Part shown: positions 42,692 to 51,326 of the stretch, piece by piece
Numbering within the stretch: the first letter of the stretch is position 1
How the letters are laid out: each line of letters starts with the position of its first letter
Origin: G963664835 sp965220775
GTDB taxonomy: Bacteria > Chloroflexota > UBA6077 > FW602-bin22 > JBCLEL01
NCBI GenBank assembly: GCA_965220775.1
Contig: OZ244845.1
Coordinates: 2,480,001 to 2,544,000 of the forward strand
Reading direction: 5' to 3'
Length of the DNA stretch: 64,000 nucleotides
Notes under the pieces: generated by a model
Seen by the model: the letters and a program-made list of their open reading frames with translations, nothing else
Database searches by the model: none
What the model was told of the DNA's origin: nothing
Position numbers and translations under genes: made by a program

Positions 42692-43453
42692 ATGCGACTA
42701 GCCGGCAAGGTTTCGATTGTGGCCGGCTCCGCGAGGGGGATAGGGCGCGCGACCGCGGAGCTATTCGCCCGTGAGGGGGCCAAGGTTGTCGTGGCCGACG
42801 TCGACGAGGAGAACGGCCGGGAGACAGTCCGGCGGATCGGCCAGGATGGCGGAGAGGCGTTCTTCTTACCGACGGACGTCGGGCGGGACGAAGACGTGGA
42901 GCACATGATTCGGGTCGCGGTCGACCGCTACGGCAAGCTCGACGTTCTGCACAATAACGTGGGCATCGCAGTGGGCGGCAACGTGGTCGAGACTTCGCCG
43001 GCGGATTGGCACCGGATTCTGAACGTAAACCTGGCAAGCACCTATCGCGGATGCCACTTCGCGATTCCGGAGATGCTCAGGAATGGCGGCGGCTCGATTG
43101 TAAATACCGCATCGGTCCAGGGGTTATTGGGGATACCCGATTGGGCCGCATACGCCGCGGCGAAGGGAGGCATGATCGCCCTGACGCGCCAGATCGCAGT
43201 TCAGTATGCCAAGCAAAACATCCGGGTGAACTGCGTCTGTCCCGGAGGGGTGCTTACCACCATGGCCGAGAGGATACTTGCCGAGTCACCCGATCCGGAG
43301 ACCGCGCTGAAGGCCGTTACGGACACCTATCCGATGGGGCGACTTGGGCGTCCTGAAGAGATCGCTTACGCGGCGCTATTTCTCGCGTGTGACGAGTCCT
43401 CATTCGTCACCGGCCACGCGTTGGTAGCGGACGGCGGATTCTCGGTAAGTTAG
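42692..43453 (+). CDS. short-chain dehydrogenase/reductase (classical SDR)
   Basis: 253 residues. AGSARGIGRA cofactor motif, ADVD after beta-2 (NAD preference likely), NNVG, Ser in NTASVQG, and YAAAKGG with Tyr and Lys. Closely spaced after the aldo/keto reductase, so part of the same operon. The product probably oxidises a hydroxyl of the same catabolic intermediates. Confidence 0.9.
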   Translation: MRLAGKVSIVAGSARGIGRATAELFAREGAKVVVADVDEENGRETVRRIGQDGGEAFFLPTDVGRDEDVEHMIRVAVDRYGKLDVLHNNVGIAVGGNVVETSPADWHRILNVNLASTYRGCHFAIPEMLRNGGGSIVNTASVQGLLGIPDWAAYAAAKGGMIALTRQIAVQYAKQNIRVNCVCPGGVLTTMAERILAESPDPETALKAVTDTYPMGRLGRPEEIAYAALFLACDESSFVTGHALVADGGFSVS

Positions 43454-43523
43454 CCGGCGGCAGGTCCCGCCCGGTCAATTACAGTGACCGAGGCTGTCCT
43501 GGGTACGCGTTTCTCTCCGGCGC

Positions 43524-44507
43524 TCAATCACCTAGCGCCGCCAGCAGCCCTTTGACGAATCCGACTGCATACCCCGACGCCATCCCCTGGAACCGATTGT
43601 CGCCGTCGTAGTTGGGAAGATGGTCGATCTGCAGGCCCCCGTCGAAACCCACCGACTTTAGCGTCTGGAGCACGCGGAACATGCTCATGTCGCCGTCGTC
43701 GAGGGCCACCTCGTCGTAGCCGGCGGTGGCCGGGATTGTTCCCCGGACATTTCGGAAGTGGGTATGAAAGATCTTGCCTCGTTGCCCAACGGAGCGGATC
43801 TCATCGTAGATGTTGGTACCTGACTCGTAGCGGGTACCTATGCAGTAGAGAAACCCGCTGTGCTCGCTGGGCACGTCATCGATAATCTTGAACCAACGCT
43901 TCGGCCCGAACTCCGCCTCCGGCAGCGGTGGATCTGCCGGATGTATGATCAACCTGATATCGTATGCCTCGGCGATCGGCACCAGCCGGCGATATACCTC
44001 TACGCTCCGCTCATAGTGTGCCTCAACGTCCACTACGAACTCGGGAGGGCTCTCGGCAAGCCTGCGGCGCATCAACGATGCATCGAACGTGTACATCTTG
44101 TAACCGCCCCGATGGACGCCTACCTTATTTCCGTAGTGCCCGGGGTTTGCCCCCTTTTGGCTTAGACTACTCAGACCATTGCCCAGTAAGACCGGCATAG
44201 ACATGAAGGGAACGCCGGCCTTTGCCAGCGCCTCCAGCGTGCGACACAAATCGTCCAGCTCAGCATCGCCGCCGGGTTGACCCAACAGGTAGCGCTCCGG
44301 CGTCGGAGGAGCTACTCTGTAAACGCCAAGTCCCAATCGGCGAAGCTTGTCGAGGAGCTTGCGGACTCCATCCTCGTCGGCGTAGCCCTGTTCCTTGATC
44401 CCCGGAATATTCTCCGGCTGATGGATGTCGAGGCCGTCGGCGCCGATCTGGGCGGCGAAACGTATGTAATCGTCGGAAAGATCGCGTTCGCGCATCAGGA
44501 TTTTCAT
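43524..44507 (-). CDS. mannonate dehydratase (UxuA)-like protein
   Basis: 327 residues, TIM barrel. The UxuA signatures are DGLDIHQPENIPGI early, LIIHPADPPLPEAEFG, GTRYESGTNIYDEIR and the C-terminal GKIFHTHFRNVRGTIP followed by EVALDDGDMSMFRVLQTLKSVGFDGGLQIDHLP, with the metal-binding His and Asp/Glu residues. Many UxuA-like proteins dehydrate D-mannonate to 2-keto-3-deoxygluconate, but divergent members may act on other sugar acids. It shares the minus strand with the ADH upstream (18-base gap). Confidence 0.82.
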   Translation of the reverse strand: MKILMRERDLSDDYIRFAAQIGADGLDIHQPENIPGIKEQGYADEDGVRKLLDKLRRLGLGVYRVAPPTPERYLLGQPGGDAELDDLCRTLEALAKAGVPFMSMPVLLGNGLSSLSQKGANPGHYGNKVGVHRGGYKMYTFDASLMRRRLAESPPEFVVDVEAHYERSVEVYRRLVPIAEAYDIRLIIHPADPPLPEAEFGPKRWFKIIDDVPSEHSGFLYCIGTRYESGTNIYDEIRSVGQRGKIFHTHFRNVRGTIPATAGYDEVALDDGDMSMFRVLQTLKSVGFDGGLQIDHLPNYDGDNRFQGMASGYAVGFVKGLLAALGD

Positions 44508-44525
44508 CTCGCTTGTCGCTCCCCT

Positions 44526-45629
44526 CTAGTCGAAAACTATCACGCCGCGGGCGACCTCGCCGGCTTCCAACGCCCGGAACGACTCGTTGATCTCTTCGAT
44601 GGCGAAACGCCTGGAGATCAACTCATCGAGCTTCAGCTTGCCATGCCGGTAGAGGTCGATCATTTTGGGAAAATCAACGTGGTGCCGGTTCGAGCCATAG
44701 AAGCATCCGATGATTCTTCGCCCGGTCCGCATCATGGCCAGCTGTGAGAATTGCATCGTCGTCTCGGGGGCCGATACACCTACCAGCACGGCGGTTCCGC
44801 CCTTACGCAGGCTCTCGTAAGCCTGTGTAAGCGTCTTTTCCAACCCGATCACCTCGAACGCATAGTCGACGCCGCGACCGCCGGACAGCTCCTTTGCGCG
44901 TTGGACTACATCTTCGCGACCGGCATTGATCGCGTGCGTCGCGCCAAACTCGCGAGCCAACTCGAGCTTATTGTCCAACAAATCGGCGGCGATGATCCGG
45001 GCCGCGCCAGCGATCCTAGCGCCCTGGATCACGTTCAGACCTACGCCGCCGGTCCCGATGACCAGAACCGTGCTCCCAACCTCGACCTGCGCCGTGTTGA
45101 TGACAGCGCCAACGCCCGTGGTGACACCGCAGGCAACCAGCGCCGCACTGTCAAGGGGCACGTCTTGTGGAATGACGACGGCATTATTCGCCGGCACAAT
45201 CGACTCCTGGGCGAACGAACTGACATTCTGAAACTGAAAGACGCGATTCCCGTTTCCTCGGAATCGATTCGAAGCGTATGCCGTCTCGATTGGATCGGCG
45301 CCATCCTCAGGTACGCAAAGGTTCGGCTCTCCACGCAGACAGTAGAAGCACTCGCCGCACTTGGCGCCGAACGCGATTATCACGTGGTCGCTAGGCTTTA
45401 TCCTGGTCACGCCGGGCCCTGCCTTGGTGACAACGCCGGCGCCTTCGTGGCCCAATATCAAAGGAAGTGGACTGCCCATCTCCCAACGCCAGTGATGCAG
45501 GTCTGAGTGACATACACCGCTCGCGGCGAAGCGCACGGACACCTCGTTGAGGCCGGGTTCGCTTAGCTCCACCTCCTCCACCTTTAGCGGGTCGTTGCGC
45601 CGGTACATGACTGCTGCTTTCATCGACAT
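44526..45629 (-). CDS. zinc-dependent alcohol dehydrogenase (MDR family)
   Basis: 367 residues. Catalytic zinc site: Cys in SGVCHSDLHHW and GHEGAGVV. Structural zinc: four Cys in KCGECFYCLRGEPNLC. Rossmann motif GTGGVGLNVIQGA. Related to class III-like and benzyl-alcohol-type dehydrogenases. First gene of the minus-strand pair with the UxuA-like protein; substrate unknown. Confidence 0.9.
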   Translation of the reverse strand: MSMKAAVMYRRNDPLKVEEVELSEPGLNEVSVRFAASGVCHSDLHHWRWEMGSPLPLILGHEGAGVVTKAGPGVTRIKPSDHVIIAFGAKCGECFYCLRGEPNLCVPEDGADPIETAYASNRFRGNGNRVFQFQNVSSFAQESIVPANNAVVIPQDVPLDSAALVACGVTTGVGAVINTAQVEVGSTVLVIGTGGVGLNVIQGARIAGAARIIAADLLDNKLELAREFGATHAINAGREDVVQRAKELSGGRGVDYAFEVIGLEKTLTQAYESLRKGGTAVLVGVSAPETTMQFSQLAMMRTGRRIIGCFYGSNRHHVDFPKMIDLYRHGKLKLDELISRRFAIEEINESFRALEAGEVARGVIVFD

Positions 45630-45791
45630 TCTCCCTGCATCTACTCAAAACACGCTGGGTAGAATATTGTATCTTGAAATGGGGAGAGTTCCCGGCCGGA
45701 CCGTGGAAGTTGGCGAGGCGTGGTCGAACGTGAAGTGCGGACAGGAGTTGTCCAGGCAGTCCGGTCGATAGGGAGACTATCAGGAGCAATC

Positions 45792-46592
45792 ATGGACCTT
45801 GAACTGAACGGCAAGATCGCCTTAGTCACCGGCGGCGGCCGCGGCATCGGCAAGGCGATTGCACGCGAGCTGGCGCTGGAGGGTGTGGGTGTAGTCATAG
45901 CGGCTCGGACAAGAAGCGAATTGGAAACGACCGCCGAAGAGCTGTCGAATGAAACCGGAGGCAACTTGTTGCCGATTCCGGCCGACACTGGCAATAGTAA
46001 TGACGTAAGACGCGTGGTCGCCCAAGTGGTGGAGGAATTTGACCGCCTCGATATCCTAGTAAACTGCGCGGCCCAACCGGCCGGAGGCAAACCAGCGCCC
46101 AGTCTATCGGAGACCACCGAAGCGCTCTTCTGGGCCGATATGAACGTCAAGGTTATGGGTTACCTGCGATGCGCCCAAGAGGCGGCTCCGCACATGCGCC
46201 GGCAGGGATGGGGCCGGATCATCAATATCAGCGGCCTGGCCGCGCGCAGGTCAGGATCGATAATCGGAAGCATGCGCAACGTAAGCCTCGTCGCGATGAC
46301 CAAGAATCTCGCCGACGAGCTGGGGCCGGACGGGATTAACGTCAGCGTTGTGCATCCGGGGTTGACCCGTACCGAAAGGACGCCAGGCATGTTGGCTGAC
46401 CAGGCGCGGATTAAAGGCATCTCCATAGAGGAATCAGAGGAGCAAATGGCCCAGGGAAACTCGGTCCACCAGATCATCGACGCGGGTGACATAGCCTACG
46501 TCGTGGCGTTTCTGGCTTCACCCAAGTCAATCGCCATCAATGGGGACGTCATCGCCGCCGGCGGGGGAGTCGATCGGGCAATCTACTATTGA
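45792..46592 (+). CDS. SDR-fold protein lacking the catalytic Tyr and Lys
   Basis: 266 residues from the ATG at 45792, AGGAG five bases upstream (an upstream GTG at 45720 is less likely). It has the TGGGRGIGKA cofactor motif and the NCAAQ region. Where classical SDRs have YxxxK, the aligned stretch is SGSIIGSMRNVSLVAMTKNLADELG: Gly replaces Tyr and Asn replaces Lys. Related SDRs with the same change exist, so it may be a subfamily with other chemistry or a non-enzymatic partner. Divergent from the ADH gene. Confidence 0.85.
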   Translation: MDLELNGKIALVTGGGRGIGKAIARELALEGVGVVIAARTRSELETTAEELSNETGGNLLPIPADTGNSNDVRRVVAQVVEEFDRLDILVNCAAQPAGGKPAPSLSETTEALFWADMNVKVMGYLRCAQEAAPHMRRQGWGRIINISGLAARRSGSIIGSMRNVSLVAMTKNLADELGPDGINVSVVHPGLTRTERTPGMLADQARIKGISIEESEEQMAQGNSVHQIIDAGDIAYVVAFLASPKSIAINGDVIAAGGGVDRAIYY

Positions 46593-46645
46593 TATTGGGG
46601 CAAGCCCTGAACCGCATATCGAAGGGGAAGACGCTGGAGGCAAAG

Positions 46646-46843
46646 ATGAAGCAGAGCAGTTTTCCGCCGGAGTGGGATGAAGAGAAGGTGCGGAGGGTCA
46701 TCGCTTACTATGAGAGGCAGTCGGAAGATCAGGCTCTGGCCGAGGACGAAGCGGCGTTTCAGGGTCAATCTCAAACCCTTATGGAAGTTCCCAGCGAGTT
46801 AGTACCTGTAGTCCGGCAGTTGATCGCCAAACGTCAGGGGTAG
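46646..46843 (+). CDS. small hypothetical protein, 65 residues
   Basis: The ATG at 46646 has CTGGAGG five bases upstream; the frame is open to 46589 but without a site. Sequence FPPEWDEEKVRRVIAYYERQSEDQALAEDEAAF, then TLMEVPSELVPVVRQLIAKRQ. It resembles a widespread unnamed family of short acidic proteins, some of which sit before toxin-like genes. Here the next gene, 10 bases on, is the molybdopterin oxidoreductase, so it may instead be a co-transcribed partner. Confidence 0.7.
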   Translation: MKQSSFPPEWDEEKVRRVIAYYERQSEDQALAEDEAAFQGQSQTLMEVPSELVPVVRQLIAKRQG

Positions 46844-46853
46844 GGGGAGAGGA

Positions 46854-48431
46854 ATGAACCGGCCGAATCTGATTCAGGGGTTCCTTGCCGGTGTCGCGGC
46901 GGGATTCGCGGCATCGTTGGTCGCTCTAGTGTTTCGCGCCGTCGCCGGCGTCCCCACACCGGCGGAATCGATGGCCGATCCGGCAACCCTGGTAATGCCC
47001 CCGGAGTTGTTCGCGCTCACGCTCAGCTTGCTTGGTTTTCTCGCCAAGCCGTTGCTCGTCGTTGGGCTTCTGACGCTACAGATCCTCCTGGCCGGCGCGG
47101 TCGGCACAACGTACATCCTGTTCAGACGCACCATTCCGGGCATCGTCGGACTCTTGCGTGATGCAGCCATGTTGACGCTGGCGGCTTCGACGGGTGCGTG
47201 GCTGGCGTTTCTGCCGCTTGTCGGCAAGGGCCTTGTTGGTGCTGACGATCCGGCCGGCGCCGGGAGCCACGTCATTGCGGCTTTGCTGACGAACGGCGTC
47301 TACTCGCTTGTGCTCGTCCTAAATCTCCGGTCGATGACCGATGAAGCGGCTACGAGAGACGGCGCGGTGTCGGTAGCGAGTCCCAGCCGGCGAAGACTGC
47401 TTGCGCAGCTGGGCGTAGGTGTGATCGCCATCATAGCGGGCGGCGGCATCCTGCTCCAACGGTCACTTCGGAGCTTTGGAAACATTGTCTTGGAGCCGAT
47501 AAAGGGTATGCCCAGCGAGGTCACCTCTAACGACCGATTCTACGTCGTCTCGAAAAACATATATTCGCCGTTGATGGATCCCACCCGCCTTGCCGATCCT
47601 GTTCTAGAGGCCGGGGACTGGAAACTTGAGGTCAAGGGCCTAGTCGAGCGCCCGCTGACACTCAGCTACGAGCAGCTGCGGGCCCTGCCGGCGGTGGAAC
47701 AATACTACACGCTGTGCTGCATAAGTAACGAGATCGGAGGCAGCCTGATCAGCAACGCCTTGTGGAAGGGAGTTCCGCTCAAAGCGGTTCTCGACATGGC
47801 CGGCGTAAAGCCCGGCGTCCGCAAGGTCGTGCTGCGTTGCGCCGACAAGTACTTCGAGAGCATCACTTTGGAGAAAGCAGGCCAGGAGTCGAACCTCATC
47901 GCCTTGGAGATGAACGGCGAGCCGTTGCCGATTGAGCACGGCTTCCCAGCGAGGCTTCTGATACCCAACCTGTACGGAATCAAGAACGTCAAGTGGTTGA
48001 CCGAGATCGAGCCAATCGACCACGACTTCCAAGGGTACTGGCAGCTTCGCGGATGGAGCGAGGAGGCGGTGATTCAGACGATGTCGCGGATCAACGTGCC
48101 GAATCGATTCAGCAAGGTGAAGGTCGGCGACACAGGGGCCGGCGGAGTCGCGTTCGCCGGCAGCCGGGGCATAGCCCGGGTCGAGATTAGCTCCGATGAG
48201 GGCGAAACGTGGCATACAGCGACGGTAAAACAAGCGCTTTCTCCATATAGCTGGGTTCTCTGGACCGCCGACTGGAGCCCGCCGGCCGCCGGCAGCCACG
48301 AGTTGCGCGTACGGGCCACGGATGGCACCGGCCAAGTTCAGACCGATGAACGCACTAGAACGCTACCCGATGGCGCGACCGGTCACCATACTATCGTTGT
48401 GAAAGTTGCGGAGCCGGATGGGGGAGCCTAA
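46854..48431 (+). CDS. membrane-anchored molybdopterin oxidoreductase (sulfite oxidase fold)
   Basis: 525 residues. The N-terminal 200 residues contain about five hydrophobic segments (about 10-30, 53-90, 101-122, 140-160, 182-205), an anchor not found in soluble SorA or YedY. The catalytic domain (about 220-400) has YTLCCISNEIGG, with the Cys likely to bind molybdenum, and HGFPARLLIPNLYGIKNVKWLTEIEP. The C-terminal Mo-co dimerisation domain (about 405-520) has GIARVEISSDEGETWHTA. Family members oxidise sulfite or reduce protein methionine sulfoxide; which applies here cannot be decided. Confidence 0.88.
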   Translation: MNRPNLIQGFLAGVAAGFAASLVALVFRAVAGVPTPAESMADPATLVMPPELFALTLSLLGFLAKPLLVVGLLTLQILLAGAVGTTYILFRRTIPGIVGLLRDAAMLTLAASTGAWLAFLPLVGKGLVGADDPAGAGSHVIAALLTNGVYSLVLVLNLRSMTDEAATRDGAVSVASPSRRRLLAQLGVGVIAIIAGGGILLQRSLRSFGNIVLEPIKGMPSEVTSNDRFYVVSKNIYSPLMDPTRLADPVLEAGDWKLEVKGLVERPLTLSYEQLRALPAVEQYYTLCCISNEIGGSLISNALWKGVPLKAVLDMAGVKPGVRKVVLRCADKYFESITLEKAGQESNLIALEMNGEPLPIEHGFPARLLIPNLYGIKNVKWLTEIEPIDHDFQGYWQLRGWSEEAVIQTMSRINVPNRFSKVKVGDTGAGGVAFAGSRGIARVEISSDEGETWHTATVKQALSPYSWVLWTADWSPPAAGSHELRVRATDGTGQVQTDERTRTLPDGATGHHTIVVKVAEPDGGA

Positions 48432-48446
48432 CCAGACGCTGGCAAA

Positions 48447-48884
48447 TCACGCGCCCTGGTAGAGAAGCACTGGATCCAACCGCCGAATCCCCTCCACTAG
48501 ATCGAAATGGGAGTCCGTAGACACGATTTCAGCCAGATCGTTGCTCTTCATCACGGCGACGTGGACCAGGTCGCGGGCCGTCACGCCCTTGGGCGCATAG
48601 CGTTCGAACAACTCGATTGTGAGCGCCGCGTCCGAGGGAAGGACCGGATACACCGTCTCGACCACATCCAGCAGGTTGCTGGCCAGCGCCGTTGCGATAG
48701 ACCATTGCCGCAATGCCCCATAACGGTAGAGGATTTCCTGGATGGTCTCGGTGTCGATAGCTGCGTTCAGCCGGCCCTCCGCCACGTCAGCCATCGCCTT
48801 GACGCAGGCATCTCTGTAAGGGTGCGGACGGCCGGCCGCATACATGGGTATGTTGACGTCCAGTAGCACGGGACGGTCGATCAC
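48447..48884 (-). CDS. PIN-domain ribonuclease toxin, VapC-like
   Basis: 145 residues from the GTG at 48884 (GTGA overlap with the antitoxin stop); a longer frame exists to 48926. PIN residues: Asp in VLLDVNIPMYA, Glu in ETIQEILYR, Asp in TARDLVHVAVM and Asp in VSTDSHFD. It would cleave RNA when freed from its antitoxin. Convergent with the molybdopterin gene. Confidence 0.87.
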   Translation of the reverse strand: MIDRPVLLDVNIPMYAAGRPHPYRDACVKAMADVAEGRLNAAIDTETIQEILYRYGALRQWSIATALASNLLDVVETVYPVLPSDAALTIELFERYAPKGVTARDLVHVAVMKSNDLAEIVSTDSHFDLVEGIRRLDPVLLYQGA

Positions 48885-49129
48885 GACGACGCTCCGCGGA
48901 TAATCTCCTCCTCCATCCGTTCCCAATCATCGACCGGCGCCTCGAGCGCAAGCAGTCGATCCAATGCCGCTCGACGCCGCTCTCGCTCGGCCGGCGCGAA
49001 GTACACCTGCTCGATTGCTTCACGGATCAATCGGCTGACCGGCTTGCCCAATTCGCCGGAGCGTTCCTCGAGCGCCTTATACTGTTTTTCAGATAGAACC
49101 GCTTGAACCCGTTTGGTTAGCTCCGCCAT
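48881..49129 (-). CDS. ribbon-helix-helix antitoxin, partner of the PIN toxin
   Basis: 82 residues. The first 45 look like a CopG/RHH DNA-binding domain (RVQAVLSEKQYKALEERSGELGKPVSRLIREAIEQVYF); the C-terminal half is charged and would wrap the toxin. Its stop overlaps the toxin's start, as is usual. Probably represses its own promoter in the 49130-49190 region. Confidence 0.85.
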   Translation of the reverse strand: MAELTKRVQAVLSEKQYKALEERSGELGKPVSRLIREAIEQVYFAPAERERRRAALDRLLALEAPVDDWERMEEEIIRGASS

Positions 49130-49191
49130 GTTACTACCTCAATGATATTAAGCTCCTATTCATGCCTTCATGATACTATGTCGGAGCGGGA

Positions 49192-49272
49192 ATGAGCAAG
49201 TGGGATCGACGCAAGGACATTGCCATCTACGGGGATCGGTCCGCCTACAAGGCCTGGACAGGTGGCGGGTGA
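49192..49272 (+). CDS. possible very short protein
   Basis: 26 residues, SKWDRRKDIAIYGDRSAYK at its start, with GGAGCGGG just before the ATG. Basic and aromatic. It may be a genuine small protein or a leftover 3' end; no family is recognised. Confidence 0.25.
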   Translation: MSKWDRRKDIAIYGDRSAYKAWTGGG

Positions 49273-49276
49273 CTAT

Positions 49277-50794
49277 CTAACGCCCGCCGGCCCCGGCTAC
49301 GGCCGGCTCGGTCGATTCGGCCCGTGAGATTGGATCTTGCCACTTGGTCATCATCGCCGAGGCGACGAGGGCTAACGCGATCAACGCCAGGGGCAACAAG
49401 AAAATGTCGCGAGTGGCCAGCGTCAGAGATTCGCGGAAGTTCTCAACTGTTGTGGCATTCACATCGCCGTTGCCACCAGCGAGAACTATGGATGGGTCCG
49501 GCACAGGACCGCCGAAGTAAGATTCCAGCCGCCAGATCTGGAACGAGCCCATAGCGCCTATGCCGATCGCGCTGCCCAGGTTGCGGAAAAACATCACCAG
49601 GCTGGTCGCCACGCCAAGCATACGAGGATCGACTGAATTCTGTACGGCCAGCATGTGAGTCGGGCTACCTATGCCGCATCCGGCACCGGCAATCGCCATT
49701 GCAATCACGAAATCGGTCAACGTACTCGACGTGTTTATTCTGAGCAACAGTAGGTATCCAACTGCCAGAAAAACGAAACATGCCAGGCTAAGATTGCGAT
49801 AGCCCAGGGGCCTTACCAAGGGGCCGGAGGCAGCGGCCATTATCGACCAGCCGAAGACCATCGGGGTCAGCGCGGCGCCGGCGTTTATCGCGGTACCGCC
49901 AGTCACCGCTTGGGCCAACAGCGGCACGAATGCGGGTAGGGAGAATGCCGCCCAGCCGAATATCAGGCTGGCGATCACCCCCAGTGTGAACATTCGCCTG
50001 CGGAACAATCCCAAAGGTATCGTCGGCACTTGGATTCGGCCCTGCCGCCGGACGAACAATACGATCAGAGCTACGCTCACACCTACGAGCAGCAGGGCCT
50101 GGATCTGCTGGCCTTGCTGGCGAGCCAACAACATCCCATAAAGAAGGGCGAACACACCCCCGGCCAGTAAGCCGGCGCCGAGAGCGTCGACCCGCGCCCG
50201 GCCGGCCTCTCGTGGGCGCTCTTTCAGAAAGAATCCCAAGCTCAATAACGGAATCAGGCTCACCGGCACGTTGACAAAGAAAATCCATCTCCAACCCACG
50301 GACTCAGTGATCAGCGCGCCCAGTCCCGGCCCAACCACCGCCGAGATAGCCCACATCGAAGCGATAGCTCCCTGGAACTGTCCTCTGCGTTCGGGCGGGT
50401 GCAGGTCGCCGACGATTGCAAACGTCAGGGCGAATATGGCAGCGCCACCAAGTCCCTGCAAGGCACGGAAAGCGATCAGTTGGGGCATTGATTGGGACGT
50501 GCCGCAGAGAATCGAAGCCAACACGAAAATCGCCAGCCCACCCAAATAGAGCTTCTTGCGCCCGTAGACATCGGAGAGGCGTCCAAAGATAGGTAATGCC
50601 GCGGTCGAAACGAGTGCATAGAGCGAGAAGACCCAGCTAAACAGGTCCAGCCCACCGAGAGAGGCGACTATCGTGGGCATGGCGGTTCCCACGATGTTGG
50701 CGTCCAGGGCGGCAAGCAGCATGCCCGTCCCGGTGGCAAAGGTGAGCAGCACGGTACCCACGGTAAGGGGCGGGTACTGCTGGGTATCAGTCAT
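49277..50794 (-). CDS. major facilitator exporter, DHA2 (EmrB/QacA) family
   Basis: 505 residues with about 14 hydrophobic segments, typical of DHA2. Motifs: ALDANIVGTAMPTIVASLGGLDLFSWVFSLYAL, GRLSDVYGRKKLYLGG (motif A), GAIASMWAISAVVGPGLGALITESVGWRWIFFVNVP (motif C). It exports drugs or other amphiphiles in exchange for protons. No regulator is adjacent. Confidence 0.92.
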   Translation of the reverse strand: MTDTQQYPPLTVGTVLLTFATGTGMLLAALDANIVGTAMPTIVASLGGLDLFSWVFSLYALVSTAALPIFGRLSDVYGRKKLYLGGLAIFVLASILCGTSQSMPQLIAFRALQGLGGAAIFALTFAIVGDLHPPERRGQFQGAIASMWAISAVVGPGLGALITESVGWRWIFFVNVPVSLIPLLSLGFFLKERPREAGRARVDALGAGLLAGGVFALLYGMLLARQQGQQIQALLLVGVSVALIVLFVRRQGRIQVPTIPLGLFRRRMFTLGVIASLIFGWAAFSLPAFVPLLAQAVTGGTAINAGAALTPMVFGWSIMAAASGPLVRPLGYRNLSLACFVFLAVGYLLLLRINTSSTLTDFVIAMAIAGAGCGIGSPTHMLAVQNSVDPRMLGVATSLVMFFRNLGSAIGIGAMGSFQIWRLESYFGGPVPDPSIVLAGGNGDVNATTVENFRESLTLATRDIFLLPLALIALALVASAMMTKWQDPISRAESTEPAVAGAGGR

Positions 50795-50849
50795 GAATCG
50801 AGTTTCTCAGTGACATTTTCTGTCGGCAGTTAACAGCTGTAAATGAACG

Positions 50850-51110
50850 GGCCAGGGCTTGCTTGGCAATTACTCATGTCGGCTACCACCGGCCCGCCAC
50901 GGTAGGACCATTTTCGCCTCCCCCACCCTCCCTGAATTCCGGCTTCCGCCGGAATGACTCGGAACTGCTAGCGTTGCAGCAACTGAATGTTTTCGTACCA
51001 ACCGCCAGAGACGCCGGCTTGGCGAGAGTCCGCATTGCGCCGTCGAGTCGGCGGCTTGAGGCTGGGCAGTGCTATCTATCCGGTGCCACGCCGGAGAGAT
51101 ATTAGCAGAG
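50850..51110. repeat. REP-like repeats, third site
   Basis: Partial R2 (CAATTACTCATGTCGGC..CCGGC, 50869-50905), R1 hairpin (GAATTCCGGCTTCCGCCGGAATGACTCGG, 50936-50962) and a fragment with TTTTCGTACCAACCGCC (50991-51007). No credible gene between 50795 and 51326; the rest of the gap has no recognised feature. Confidence 0.6.
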
Positions 51111-51326
51111 CGGTACCCCCAAGGTTGACCTAGGTCAATGGCCAGACAGGCATGCTTCAATTGAGTCAACGACAAGGAAGCGTGGCCGGAGATACGCGCC
51201 GAGACATACGCCGCAGGCGGATCTCAAAGGGAGGAATCGCCTTTGCTCCGGCGTGGTGCCATGGCCCGGAGAATCCCTCTCGACAGGTGATGAGGGTGAC
51301 CCGATGCAATCGTAGCGAACGAGTCG

